Source: Gemmatimonadota bacterium (lineage in GTDB: Bacteria; Latescibacterota; UBA2968; UBA8231). Taken from it: a DNA stretch of 15,037 nt. The stretch spans positions 1 to 15,037 of the forward strand of contig JAPPEF010000241.1 of the NCBI GenBank assembly GCA_028875335.1, read 5' to 3'. A model generated the notes under the pieces. That model was not told the origin of the DNA. It ran no database searches and worked only from the letters and a program-made list of their open reading frames with translations. The position numbers and the translations under genes are program-made. Of this stretch, positions 7,186-13,849 are shown piece by piece (position 1 is the stretch's first letter; each line of letters opens with the position of its first letter).

Positions 7186-7610
7186 TTCGCTACGCGCTAG
7201 ATACCTCCGTTATGCTGCGGTGGTTTTCTCCAGCGCACGACGTGGATGCCCACAAGGCCCTTGAACTTCGCCAAGAGCAGCTAGCGGAACGGGTCGAGCT
7301 AACCGTGCTCGACCAATCAATATACGAGCTAGCCCACGTCCTTAAGGAAAGCCAACAATTCGATCGCACGCATATCGACGACGCCTTGGCCAGCTTGGCG
7401 TACATGCACTTGGATATCGTGCCTTACAACGCCGAAATTATCCGCAGAGCCACGCAAATCGCCTTTGAGCATTCCATCAGCATGTACGCCGCCGGTTTCA
7501 TCGCCTTAGGTGCCCATCTCCGCTGCCAAGCCGTGACCAGCGATGGCGACCTGTACCGCAAAGTCGCCTCCCTGCCCTGGACCGTGCTCTTGGCCGACTT
7601 GAACTTCTGA
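7182..7610 (+). CDS. PIN-domain toxin (VapC-like), third acidic residue missing
   Basis: A 142-residue single-domain PIN protein, the usual VapC size and an RNase family that typically cuts tRNA or rRNA. Visible acidic residues are D7 in YALDTSVMLRW, E49 in SIYELAHVL, and D121/D123 in VTSDGDLYRKV. The position usually occupied by Asp in the YDAxYxAxA helix is Ala: SMYAAGFIALGA (101-112, Ala103). Loss of this metal ligand could weaken or abolish nuclease activity. The GTG start at 7182 overlaps the antitoxin stop (GTGA), a typical coupled TA arrangement, and puts the first catalytic Asp at residue 7 as in other PIN toxins. The gene ends 4 bases before the convergent cystathionine gamma-synthase stop. 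Confidence 0.82.
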   Translation: MIRYALDTSVMLRWFSPAHDVDAHKALELRQEQLAERVELTVLDQSIYELAHVLKESQQFDRTHIDDALASLAYMHLDIVPYNAEIIRRATQIAFEHSISMYAAGFIALGAHLRCQAVTSDGDLYRKVASLPWTVLLADLNF

Positions 7611-7614
7611 CCCC

Positions 7615-8802
7615 TTAGACCTCCTCAAGCGCCCTCTCTATATCGCCGATTAGCTCATCGGCGTCCTCAATGCCCACGGCATAGCGCACCAACTGGTCGG
7701 TGATACCGATGGCCAGCCGCTCCTTCTCACTCAAATCGTAATAGGAAACAGTCGCCGGATGCGATACCAGTGTCTCGACTCCCCCCAAACTCGGTGCGAT
7801 ATAAGGCACGGCTAGACGATGGACGAAATTCCGCGTCTGCTCGGGGGTGCCGTCGATCTCAAAGCTGATCAACCCGCCAAAACCGCGCATTTGCTCTTTG
7901 GCGACGCGGTGATCGACGTGGCTTTCGAGTCCCGGGTAAAAGACCTGACGAACCTTGGGATGAGCTTCTAGAAACCGGGCTATAGTCAGGGCTGTATCGT
8001 TTTGCCGCAGAACGCGCAATGCGAGCGTCTTCAACCCTCGGATCAATAAATACGAGGTATTGGGGTCAACGATTCCACCGGTGATTCGTTGGTATTCGCC
8101 AATGGCCTCGACTAAAGGAGCCTTGCCGCAGACGGCACCCGCCATCAAATCGTTGTGTCCGCCGAGGTATTTGGTGGCACTGTGGATGACCAGATCAACC
8201 CCGAAATCGAGCGGCCGCTGATTGACCGGCGTAGCCAAGGTGCTGTCGATGATGACCTTGAGACGCCGCTGTTTGGCAAAAGCGACGAGCTGTTCCAAGT
8301 CGAGGACGTGCAAATGGGGATTGGTCGGGGACTCGGTAAAGATCAAGCGGGTCTCCGGACGCACCGCAGCCGCCAATGCATCCATATCACCGGGTTTCAC
8401 TATGGTGGATTCAATGCCGAATTTGGCCAAGACCTCGCAGAACTTGGCCGTCATGCGGTAGCAATCTTCCATGAGCACCAAGTGTTGCCCACTGCGCAGC
8501 ATCGCATAGAGAACCGAGGTAACGGCGCTCATCCCCGACGAAAAGAGCAAGGCGGCTTCGGCATTTTCCAAGGCGGCTATTCTGCACTCGGCTGCCCGCT
8601 GGGTTGGATTGCCATAGCGCCCGTATTCGTAAAGCGATTTTTCGCCGGCCTTAAAGGCGACAAATTCATCTAAATCGGCAAAAGTATAAGTGGCGGTCTG
8701 GGCAATGGGGTCGATGAGGGATCGGGCAAATTTATCTCGTTCCACTCCCCCGTGAACGGAGCGGGTCGATTCTCCTGCAAAACCATCGTCAGTGCGATTC
8801 AT
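7615..8802 (-). CDS. Cystathionine gamma-synthase, plant-type (PLP enzyme)
   Basis: A 395-residue Cys/Met-metabolism PLP enzyme. It carries YEYGRYGNPT (58-67), the SSGMSA phosphate-binding turn (88-93), DCYR with Tyr115, D186 facing the pyridine nitrogen, and the PLP lysine K211 in HSATKYLGGHND. The C-terminus, with PYIAPSLGGVE, SYYDLSEKER and YAVGIED, closely follows what I recall of plant cystathionine gamma-synthase, which uses O-phosphohomoserine plus cysteine in methionine synthesis. It lies 13 bases downstream of a plant-type threonine synthase that consumes the same substrate. Related activities (cystathionine gamma-lyase, methionine gamma-lyase, sulfhydrylase) cannot be excluded from sequence alone. 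An AAAGAG tract before the ATG can serve as ribosome-binding site. Confidence 0.85.
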   Translation of the reverse strand: MNRTDDGFAGESTRSVHGGVERDKFARSLIDPIAQTATYTFADLDEFVAFKAGEKSLYEYGRYGNPTQRAAECRIAALENAEAALLFSSGMSAVTSVLYAMLRSGQHLVLMEDCYRMTAKFCEVLAKFGIESTIVKPGDMDALAAAVRPETRLIFTESPTNPHLHVLDLEQLVAFAKQRRLKVIIDSTLATPVNQRPLDFGVDLVIHSATKYLGGHNDLMAGAVCGKAPLVEAIGEYQRITGGIVDPNTSYLLIRGLKTLALRVLRQNDTALTIARFLEAHPKVRQVFYPGLESHVDHRVAKEQMRGFGGLISFEIDGTPEQTRNFVHRLAVPYIAPSLGGVETLVSHPATVSYYDLSEKERLAIGITDQLVRYAVGIEDADELIGDIERALEEV

Positions 8803-8815
8803 TGTATTAGCTCTT

Positions 8816-10180
8816 TCAGTGGCGGGCAGTGACCAGCGTCCGCTGCTCTACGGCTTCGAGGACAGCCCGATGCACGGCTTCGTATTCAGCTTCGACCTCA
8901 ACGGGCATATTGCGATGCTGTGGCTCGACGTGGAACTCCCGCAATTGGTCTTCGTGGTACTTCACTTTGAAATCTGGGAACTTCAGCCCATGGGCCGTAG
9001 ATATTACGATCACCCGACTCTGTGGCTCGACGTGCCCGGCTGCAATCATTTTCTCTAGCGCTGCTAAGGCGACGCCTGTGTGAGGACAGGTGAACAGTCC
9101 ATTGCGGTCGGCCCTTGCACAGGCGTTGGCCAATTCGTCTTCCGTGGCCTCTTCGACGATGCCGTCGAAGCGCTGCAAGGTGCGCATGGCCCGCTCCCTG
9201 CTTACGGGGTTGCCGATCTTGATGGCGCTGGCCAAAGTGTCGCGGGCCGTTTGCGGCTCAAAGGTGCGGAATCCGTCGAGATAACTGAGATAGAGCGGAT
9301 TGGCTTGGGCTGCTTGGGCGACGGCAATACGCGGCAGCTTGTCTATAAGCCCCATTTGCTTACCCTCGATAAACCCCTTCCCCAAGGCACTAACATTGCC
9401 CAGATTGCCGCCCGGGATAATGACCCAGTCGGGTACCTCCCAGTGAAATTGCTGTAACAGCTCAATCGCGATGGTCTTCTGCCCCTCAATGCGGAGCGAA
9501 TTCATCGAGTTAGCCAGATAGATTTGGTCGCGGCGGCAGATTTCCTGCACCAAGGCCATGCACCCGTCGAAATCGGTGCGCAGGGCGAGCGTCAACGCGC
9601 CATTGGCTATGGGTTGGATGAGCTGGGAAGTGGAAATCATGTCTTTGGGCAATAAGACGATCGCCGGAATGCCGGCAGCCGCGCAATACGCAGCCAACGC
9701 CGCCGAGGTGTCCCCAGTTGAAGCGCAAGCTACCGCGGGTATGGACTGCCCCTCGGCAATCATCTGCTTGACCATGGAAACCAACACGGTCATGCCCAGA
9801 TCCTTAAACGAACCCGTGTGGCTATTGCCGCACTGCTTTATCCACAGATCCTCCATGCCCAGTTCGGCTCCCAAGCGCTCGGCCCAGAGCAGATTGCTCC
9901 CCCCCTCGTACATGGAAACCACGTTTTCGTCCTCGACGAGGGGGCAAACCATCTCTTTCTTGCCCCAAACCGAACTCCCATACGGATGCACCGAACTCAT
10001 GTAGCGCTGATCAAAGAGCGCCCGCCACTCGCCGCCCGAGCGCCGCTGTAGAGGTTCCATATCGTGGCGAACTTCGAGCAACCCCTCACACTTTTGACAG
10101 TGATAGACTATTTCGTTTAGCGGATAGCGCTCGTCGTCGCAATTGATGCACTGGAACCAGGCATTATAGGAATAGGGCAT
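8816..10180 (-). CDS. thrC: Threonine synthase, plant-type
   Basis: A 454-residue PLP enzyme that converts O-phosphohomoserine to threonine. The N-terminus has a zinc-ribbon-like CxxC...CxxC (C11, C14, C28, C31). The core has [13 protein letters not shown] (92-104), the PLP lysine K126 in [31 protein letters not shown], an IANGALTL strand, PGGNLGNV (phosphate-binding glycines) and [11 protein letters not shown] near the C-terminus. These segments closely follow the plant enzyme, which is activated by S-adenosylmethionine; whether this one is cannot be told from sequence. It is 35 bases downstream of the acidic-protein gene and directly upstream of cystathionine gamma-synthase, so it should be co-expressed with it. 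Confidence 0.95.
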   Translation of the reverse strand: MPYSYNAWFQCINCDDERYPLNEIVYHCQKCEGLLEVRHDMEPLQRRSGGEWRALFDQRYMSSVHPYGSSVWGKKEMVCPLVEDENVVSMYEGGSNLLWAERLGAELGMEDLWIKQCGNSHTGSFKDLGMTVLVSMVKQMIAEGQSIPAVACASTGDTSAALAAYCAAAGIPAIVLLPKDMISTSQLIQPIANGALTLALRTDFDGCMALVQEICRRDQIYLANSMNSLRIEGQKTIAIELLQQFHWEVPDWVIIPGGNLGNVSALGKGFIEGKQMGLIDKLPRIAVAQAAQANPLYLSYLDGFRTFEPQTARDTLASAIKIGNPVSRERAMRTLQRFDGIVEEATEDELANACARADRNGLFTCPHTGVALAALEKMIAAGHVEPQSRVIVISTAHGLKFPDFKVKYHEDQLREFHVEPQHRNMPVEVEAEYEAVHRAVLEAVEQRTLVTARH

Positions 10181-10215
10181 GCCAGCTCGTTTTGTTGGGG
10201 TAAATCAGGGCTTGT

Positions 10216-10686
10216 TCAGCCAAAAAGGGCATCTATTTGGTCCTCGTTTTTCGACTCTTCTTCATCACTCGTCGATTTTAATGCGTCCTCCTGCTCGTCG
10301 TCGGACACGACCTCGACGTTCTCCTCGGCGGCGCTGGTGTCGTCCTGCTCCTCGGGAGCGGGGGTTTCTGCCATAACTTCCACGTCGTTCTCTACTGAGA
10401 GAGAATCTGAGCCTTTGCTCTCCCGCTGTAGAAGCGCCTGCGCCAAACCAGCAAAATTTTCTTGGACATCCTCGCCTGCAGCAAGTGCGTGGGCATTCTG
10501 GCGCACGAATTCGACGACGAGATCCATCCCGGGAAAGGCGTCGTCAAAAACCGTCAGATAGGCCCTGATTTTCTCGTCCTGTATCTGGTTTTTGGTGTAC
10601 TCGAGCCATGAATTTCCGAACAGCTTGGCCAGCGACTCCAAGGCTTCGAGCCGCTCGGCTACATCGCGCAGGTCATCCGCGTTCAT
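10216..10686 (-). CDS. Acidic two-part protein with FliM/FliN-like C-terminal tail
   Basis: A 156-residue protein I do not recognise as a named family. Residues 1-90 form a predicted helical domain (ADDLRDVAERLEALESLAKLF, then an amphipathic EKIRAYLTVFDDAF region and FAGLAQALLQ). Residues 91-145 are a Glu/Asp/Ser-rich disordered linker. The last ten residues, EDQIDALFG with its preceding Asn, resemble the QxEIDALL/F peptide at the N-terminus of flagellar FliM/FliN and similar short tags. I chose the ATG at 10686, which is preceded by AGAGGCAACAAGG. The frame stays open upstream to 10818, but that extension is basic, lacks a Shine-Dalgarno sequence and crosses the structured intergenic region. 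It lies just upstream of thrC; function unknown. Confidence 0.7.
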   Translation of the reverse strand: MNADDLRDVAERLEALESLAKLFGNSWLEYTKNQIQDEKIRAYLTVFDDAFPGMDLVVEFVRQNAHALAAGEDVQENFAGLAQALLQRESKGSDSLSVENDVEVMAETPAPEEQDDTSAAEENVEVVSDDEQEDALKSTSDEEESKNEDQIDALFG

Positions 10687-10742
10687 CCTTGTTGCCTCTG
10701 GAGATATTGAACGTTCGAAAAAAGTACTGCTAACGTGGAACC

Positions 10743-10846
10743 CTTCTCTTTTTAGGGCGTTTAACCTATGCGAGCCATTCCGGTCATGGTTCGTATCCCT
10801 CCCTGGCGGCCAAGGCATCGAAAGATGTCTTGGCCGCTACCTTTTT
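10743..10846 (+). ncRNA. Putative plus-strand small RNA with terminator
   Basis: The intergenic region between two minus-strand genes holds two strong hairpins in a row. The first (10768-10796) has an 11-bp stem with two G.U pairs and a 7-base loop. The second (10806-10837) has a 14-bp stem with one G.U pair and a GAAA tetraloop closed by C-G, and is followed by CCTTTTT (10840-10846). All three wobble pairs are G.U on the plus strand but would be A.C mismatches on the minus strand, and only the plus strand has a U-tract after the stem. A weak candidate promoter is TTGAAC (10707-10712), 18 bases, TAACGT (10731-10736), which sets the guessed 5' end. The RNA would be antisense to the leader of the acidic-protein gene. 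Confidence 0.4.
10806..10846 (+). terminator. Rho-independent terminator-like hairpin, plus strand
   Basis: Stem GCGGCCAAGGCATC / GATGTCTTGGCCGC with a GAAA loop, followed 3 bases later by TTTTT after TACC. This is the most stable hairpin in the window apart from the one beside the tRNA. No plus-strand protein gene lies upstream, so it either ends an unannotated RNA or limits antisense transcription into the TPR-parvulin gene. It could still act weakly as a minus-strand terminator, but that side has no U-tract. Confidence 0.6.
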
Positions 10847-10851
10847 CATTC

Positions 10852-11850
10852 TTAGTTCAATCTCTGCACGACGATATACCCCATGGGCAATTCCACGACC
10901 TGACTCAGTTCCCCAACCTTCAGTTGCACTACGATCTCCTCGATTTCAGGCATGAGTTCACCTGGCCCAAAAAAACCCAAATCCCCGCCTTGACTGGCGT
11001 TGGGCGCGATGGAAAGCTGCTGTGCAAGCTGGGAAAAATCGGCTCCTTGAGCTATTTTTTCGAGGACTTCGAGCGCAGACGCTTCCGTTTCAACCAATAT
11101 GTAGCGCGCCCGCATCTCACCGGCCAGCAGCGCCTGGACCTCTTCGATTTTGGCCGTGATTGCTTGGGCTAGGTAGGGATCCTGTGCCCGATCTTTAGCC
11201 AATTTGTAGTACTCGAGCGCTTCGGGATAGCGCCCGGCCCCAGCGAGAAGGAACGCGATGTTGTTGTAGGCTTCGACATTCTCCGGCGATAACTCCGCCA
11301 ATTTTTGATAGTATTCAATGGCTCGATCTACCGAGTCCTGTTGTGCGTAGTAATATCCATATAGGCGATAGGCTTCCGGGTTTTTTTCGTCCAGTAACAA
11401 GGCTCGGTCGAGGCGTTCCCGCGCCCTTTCGCTCTGCCCGTCCTGCATGTAGAGATAGCCGAGGGTGCTGTGGACTTTAGTTGAGGACGGGGCCAGAATG
11501 CTCGCTTGTTCGACGTAAAAAATAGACGAGTCTAGCTGGCCCATGGCCAAAAAGGCCTCCCCCAACGCCGAATATACCGGCAGCTGCCTAGGGTCTTCAG
11601 CGAGCGATTGTTGCAGTGATTCAGCTGCTTGGCTATAGCCGCCGGTCTGCATGTAGAGGCTGGCCAAGCGATTGAGAAACATCGCACTGCCAGCTCCTAG
11701 TTCGCGCGCCTTTTCGTATTCAGCTAACGCCTGTTTAGGCTGTCCCTGCGCCAGCAGGGAGTCTCCGCGCTGGACCGCCTCCACGATCTCTTGGCTGCTC
11801 ACCGGAGTTGCTATCCCTATTGCAGCGGCGATCAGTCCTATAAACCTCAT
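10852..11850 (-). CDS. Exported TPR protein with C-terminal parvulin-like domain
   Basis: A 332-residue protein. Residues 1-20 (MRFIGLIAAAIGIATPVSSQ) look like a cleavable signal peptide, placing it in the periplasm. Residues about 25-235 are TPR repeats (for example SALGEAFLAMGQLDSSIFYV and AYNNIAFLLAGAGRYPEALEYY). Residues about 247-331 match a PpiC/parvulin rotamase domain: ARYILVET, GADFSQLAQQLS, GGDLGFFGPGELMPEIEE, LKVGELSQVVELPMGYIVVQR. Both histidines usual in parvulin active sites (ARHILV and FGxHI) are replaced, by Tyr250 and Ile326, so it may be a chaperone or binding module rather than an isomerase. It begins 22 bases after the aldolase stop. The combination of TPR and parvulin suggests a role in outer-membrane or secreted-protein folding. 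Confidence 0.82.
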   Translation of the reverse strand: MRFIGLIAAAIGIATPVSSQEIVEAVQRGDSLLAQGQPKQALAEYEKARELGAGSAMFLNRLASLYMQTGGYSQAAESLQQSLAEDPRQLPVYSALGEAFLAMGQLDSSIFYVEQASILAPSSTKVHSTLGYLYMQDGQSERARERLDRALLLDEKNPEAYRLYGYYYAQQDSVDRAIEYYQKLAELSPENVEAYNNIAFLLAGAGRYPEALEYYKLAKDRAQDPYLAQAITAKIEEVQALLAGEMRARYILVETEASALEVLEKIAQGADFSQLAQQLSIAPNASQGGDLGFFGPGELMPEIEEIVVQLKVGELSQVVELPMGYIVVQRLN

Positions 11851-11872
11851 ACTCCCTCACATCCGAACTGAG

Positions 11873-12595
11873 CTAGCTCAGTTGGCGCAGAACTTCCTTG
11901 GTAATCCGCTCGACTAGATCGCTTTCTCCAGCTATCTCACAGGACGGCCGATCCCCAATTCCAAAGCGCTTTCTCAGGTTCGTGAGATCTTCCACATCTT
12001 TGCCCCCAAGCGTGCGTATCCCGCCGAGCTGATATGCCACCAAGGCTATCTGGGCAAAGTGTTCGACAGTCTCCATCTTGAAATGGGCATCCATGACGTG
12101 CTGGCCCACGGTTACCACGCCGTGATTGGCCATCAAAACGGCATCGTATTGCCGCAAAAGCGGCTTCATCGGCTCGACGATATCGGGGCCTCCAGGTGTG
12201 CCGTAGTCCGCGAGTGGAATACCCCCAAGGCTGACGATGACCTCGGGCAATACGCACTGAGTCAGCTCAATGCCAGCGACGGCAAAACCGGTCGCGGTCG
12301 GCGGATGTGCATGGACGACTGCGCGGACATCGGGCCGCAACTTGTAGATCTCGAGGTGCATGCGGATTTCCGACGATATTTTCATGGATCCCGCTACTTG
12401 CCGGCCCTCCATATCGCAGGTGGCCAGCATGTCTGCGCTCAGAAAACCCTTGCTCACTCCAGTCGGCGTACACAGCACTAGGTCGTCCTCTATGCGGACG
12501 CTAATATTGCCGTCATTGGCCGCTACGTATCCTCGCTGGTAGACCCTGTGCCCTACCTCGCATATTTCTTTTTTTATCGCATACGCCGAATTCAT
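11873..12595 (-). CDS. Class II aldolase (FucA-like), candidate BMC cargo
   Basis: A 240-residue class II aldolase/adducin-family enzyme like L-fuculose- or L-rhamnulose-1-phosphate aldolase, giving dihydroxyacetone phosphate and lactaldehyde in that group. Expected residues are present: GN(I/V)S near 29-32, TPTGVSKG (43-50), catalytic Glu76 in SSEIRMH, the zinc ligands H95 and H97 in HAHPP, and H158 in ANHGVV. After the catalytic domain comes a short linker and an amphipathic helix, ESDLVERITKEVLRQLS (224-240), which resembles microcompartment encapsulation peptides. It overlaps the preceding membrane-protein gene as ATGA, and a BMC-H gene leads the operon, so it is likely packaged in a microcompartment. 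The sugar-phosphate specificity cannot be read from sequence. Confidence 0.88.
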   Translation of the reverse strand: MNSAYAIKKEICEVGHRVYQRGYVAANDGNISVRIEDDLVLCTPTGVSKGFLSADMLATCDMEGRQVAGSMKISSEIRMHLEIYKLRPDVRAVVHAHPPTATGFAVAGIELTQCVLPEVIVSLGGIPLADYGTPGGPDIVEPMKPLLRQYDAVLMANHGVVTVGQHVMDAHFKMETVEHFAQIALVAYQLGGIRTLGGKDVEDLTNLRKRFGIGDRPSCEIAGESDLVERITKEVLRQLS

Positions 12596-13422
12596 AAGGC
12601 GACCTTCCCCATCGTCCGCAGTCGGCGGCTACCAATCCACAGCCAGCCCAGGCCAGCCGGCAAGCACACATTGCAGACAAAAATCAGGATACTGGCCACA
12701 AAAGCGGGTTGTGGCTCTAAGCCGAGGCTGCTAAATACCAAGATGGCGGCCGCCTCGCGGACCCCTAGATCTAAAAACCCCAAGGGCAACAGGGTTTTCA
12801 GGGCAAATACCACCGGCACCGCCAATACGACTGCTGAGTCGGCAGGCCCACTGGTGGAGACCAAATAGAAAAATTGCGCCATGAATACCACGTTGAACAA
12901 GACGGATAACCCGGCAATGGTCCCCCATGCAACCGGCCCGCTCGTTTTCTGACGGCGCCAGCCCCAATACAGCAGCACGCTGAGAACGCAGACTAGCAAC
13001 AGCAAAAAGCCCCTGAGATGGGGCCATAAAATCCATGCAGCTACGGCCCCCAATCCCAACGTGACCGCAGCCGAACTCAACTTATCCACAGCCGTCAGCA
13101 ATGCGGCCTTGGCCCGGCTCCGCCCTAAGAAAACACCGCGTCCTAGTTCACCTAGACGGCTAGGTGTCACCAAACCGAGGGCTGCGCCGCCCAGCAGCGA
13201 ATAGAGCGCATCGCGCCCATTGACCTCGGGGATTTGGTTGCGCAACAATAGCTGCCACTTAATCCATTGCACGCCGATGCCCACTAGGGCAATCGCCCCA
13301 CAAATGAGCACTTTGTCCCTGCCAACCTGCCCAGCGGCCGCAAGCAACTCAGCCGGTTCGAGATACCATACAGCACAGCCGAGCAAGGCCATGGCCAAAA
13401 TGATTTTTGCCCAGATTACCAT
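12592..13422 (-). CDS. Flippase-like integral membrane protein (LPG_synthase_TM / UPF0104-like)
   Basis: A 276-residue protein with about seven or eight hydrophobic helices. Typical family segments are LVTPSRLGELGRGVFL (84-99) and LPLGFLDLGVREAAAI (212-227), which in relatives read as TPgrlGElgr and P.siGGlGvREaa. The family includes the membrane half of MprF and proteins called flippase-like, which move or modify lipids or lipid-linked sugars. No soluble transferase domain is attached. The ATG overlaps the BMC-H stop by 7 bases (ATGGTAA), and its own stop overlaps the aldolase ATG (ATGA), so translation is coupled on both sides. Why such a protein sits inside a shell/aldolase operon is unexplained. 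Confidence 0.75.
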   Translation of the reverse strand: MVIWAKIILAMALLGCAVWYLEPAELLAAAGQVGRDKVLICGAIALVGIGVQWIKWQLLLRNQIPEVNGRDALYSLLGGAALGLVTPSRLGELGRGVFLGRSRAKAALLTAVDKLSSAAVTLGLGAVAAWILWPHLRGFLLLLVCVLSVLLYWGWRRQKTSGPVAWGTIAGLSVLFNVVFMAQFFYLVSTSGPADSAVVLAVPVVFALKTLLPLGFLDLGVREAAAILVFSSLGLEPQPAFVASILIFVCNVCLPAGLGWLWIGSRRLRTMGKVAL

Positions 13423-13703
13423 ACTGTTGCCGGAGGGCGGATTAGGGTCAATACAGCTTCCGTGCTCTCGTGTGGCTGGGGAATAATGCTGAACGCGACT
13501 ATTTCACCCGCCGCAGCCACGACACCAGCCTCAGTAGCTGCGCGCACAGCGGCCACGTCTCCGCGGACGATGACCGAGACCAAGCTGCCGCCTACTTCCT
13601 GCCAGCCGGCCACCTCGACCTCAGCGGCTTTAACCATCGCATCTGCCGCTTCGACCACAGCCACCCAGCCACGGGTTTCAATCATGCCCAAGGCGCGTCC
13701 CAT
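13416..13703 (-). CDS. BMC-H microcompartment shell protein (EutM/PduA-like)
   Basis: A 95-residue single BMC-domain protein that would form hexameric tiles of a bacterial microcompartment shell. The canonical sequence is clear: ALGMIETRG (4-12), AVVEAADAMVKAAEVEV (15-31), VIVRGDVAAV (44-53), AATEAG (55-60) and IIPQPH (73-78). The pore loop reads EVGGSLV (36-42), close to the usual KIGSGLV, so a small polar pore is expected. It is the first gene after a good promoter and is translationally coupled to the membrane protein. No Shine-Dalgarno sequence precedes the ATG (leader ends AAACAGACCA). No BMC-P (pentamer) or trimer shell gene is present in this window; a closed shell would need those from elsewhere. 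Confidence 0.95.
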   Translation of the reverse strand: MGRALGMIETRGWVAVVEAADAMVKAAEVEVAGWQEVGGSLVSVIVRGDVAAVRAATEAGVVAAAGEIVAFSIIPQPHESTEAVLTLIRPPATVW

Positions 13704-13733
13704 TGGTCTGTTTCGCTTTTGTTTAGACGGCAG

Positions 13734-13762
13734 AAGATAGACGACCTAACACCTTCCGTCAA
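13734..13762 (-). promoter_or_regulatory. Sigma70-type promoter for the BMC/aldolase operon
   Basis: Minus-strand TTGACG (-35, 13757-13762), a spacer of exactly 17 bases and TATCTT (-10, 13734-13739). Predicted initiation near 13727 leaves about 24 bases before the BMC-H ATG. This separates the shell/aldolase operon from ychF upstream. No repressor palindrome is obvious around it. Confidence 0.65.
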
Positions 13763-13768
13763 GCTACT

Positions 13769-13843
13769 CTATTCCTTGTTTTTATACTGCTTTATGTACT
13801 TGATGACCCCTTGCATTTGGCCGTTTTTAACCGTGCTTCTCAC
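13769..13843 (-). CDS. Possible 24-residue basic peptide
   Basis: A short frame starting with GTG 6 bases after the ychF stop and encoding a Lys/Gln/Tyr-rich peptide that begins (M)RSTVKNGQMQG and ends IKQYKNKE. A GAGGGCAG purine tract overlapping the ychF stop region is well placed as ribosome-binding site. It ends just before the -35 box of the BMC operon. I do not recognise it, and a frame of this length could arise by chance. Confidence 0.25.
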   Translation of the reverse strand: MRSTVKNGQMQGVIKYIKQYKNKE

Positions 13844-13849
13844 CTGCCC

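Noticed and set aside
8155..8673. 172-codon plus-strand frame inside cystathionine gamma-synthase
   Set aside because: It is antisense to a gene whose every motif is in place; the translation shows no family pattern and is a shadow of the real frame.
10687..10818. Upstream extension of the acidic protein by 44 residues
   Set aside because: The extension is basic and lacks a ribosome-binding site, and it crosses the hairpin region; the ATG at 10686 has a good purine tract and begins the helical domain.
10687..10851. Riboswitch or T-box controlling thrC/methionine genes
   Set aside because: The structured gap suggested a leader RNA, but I saw no SAM, threonine-attenuator or T-box core, and the wobble pairs and U-tract favour the opposite strand.
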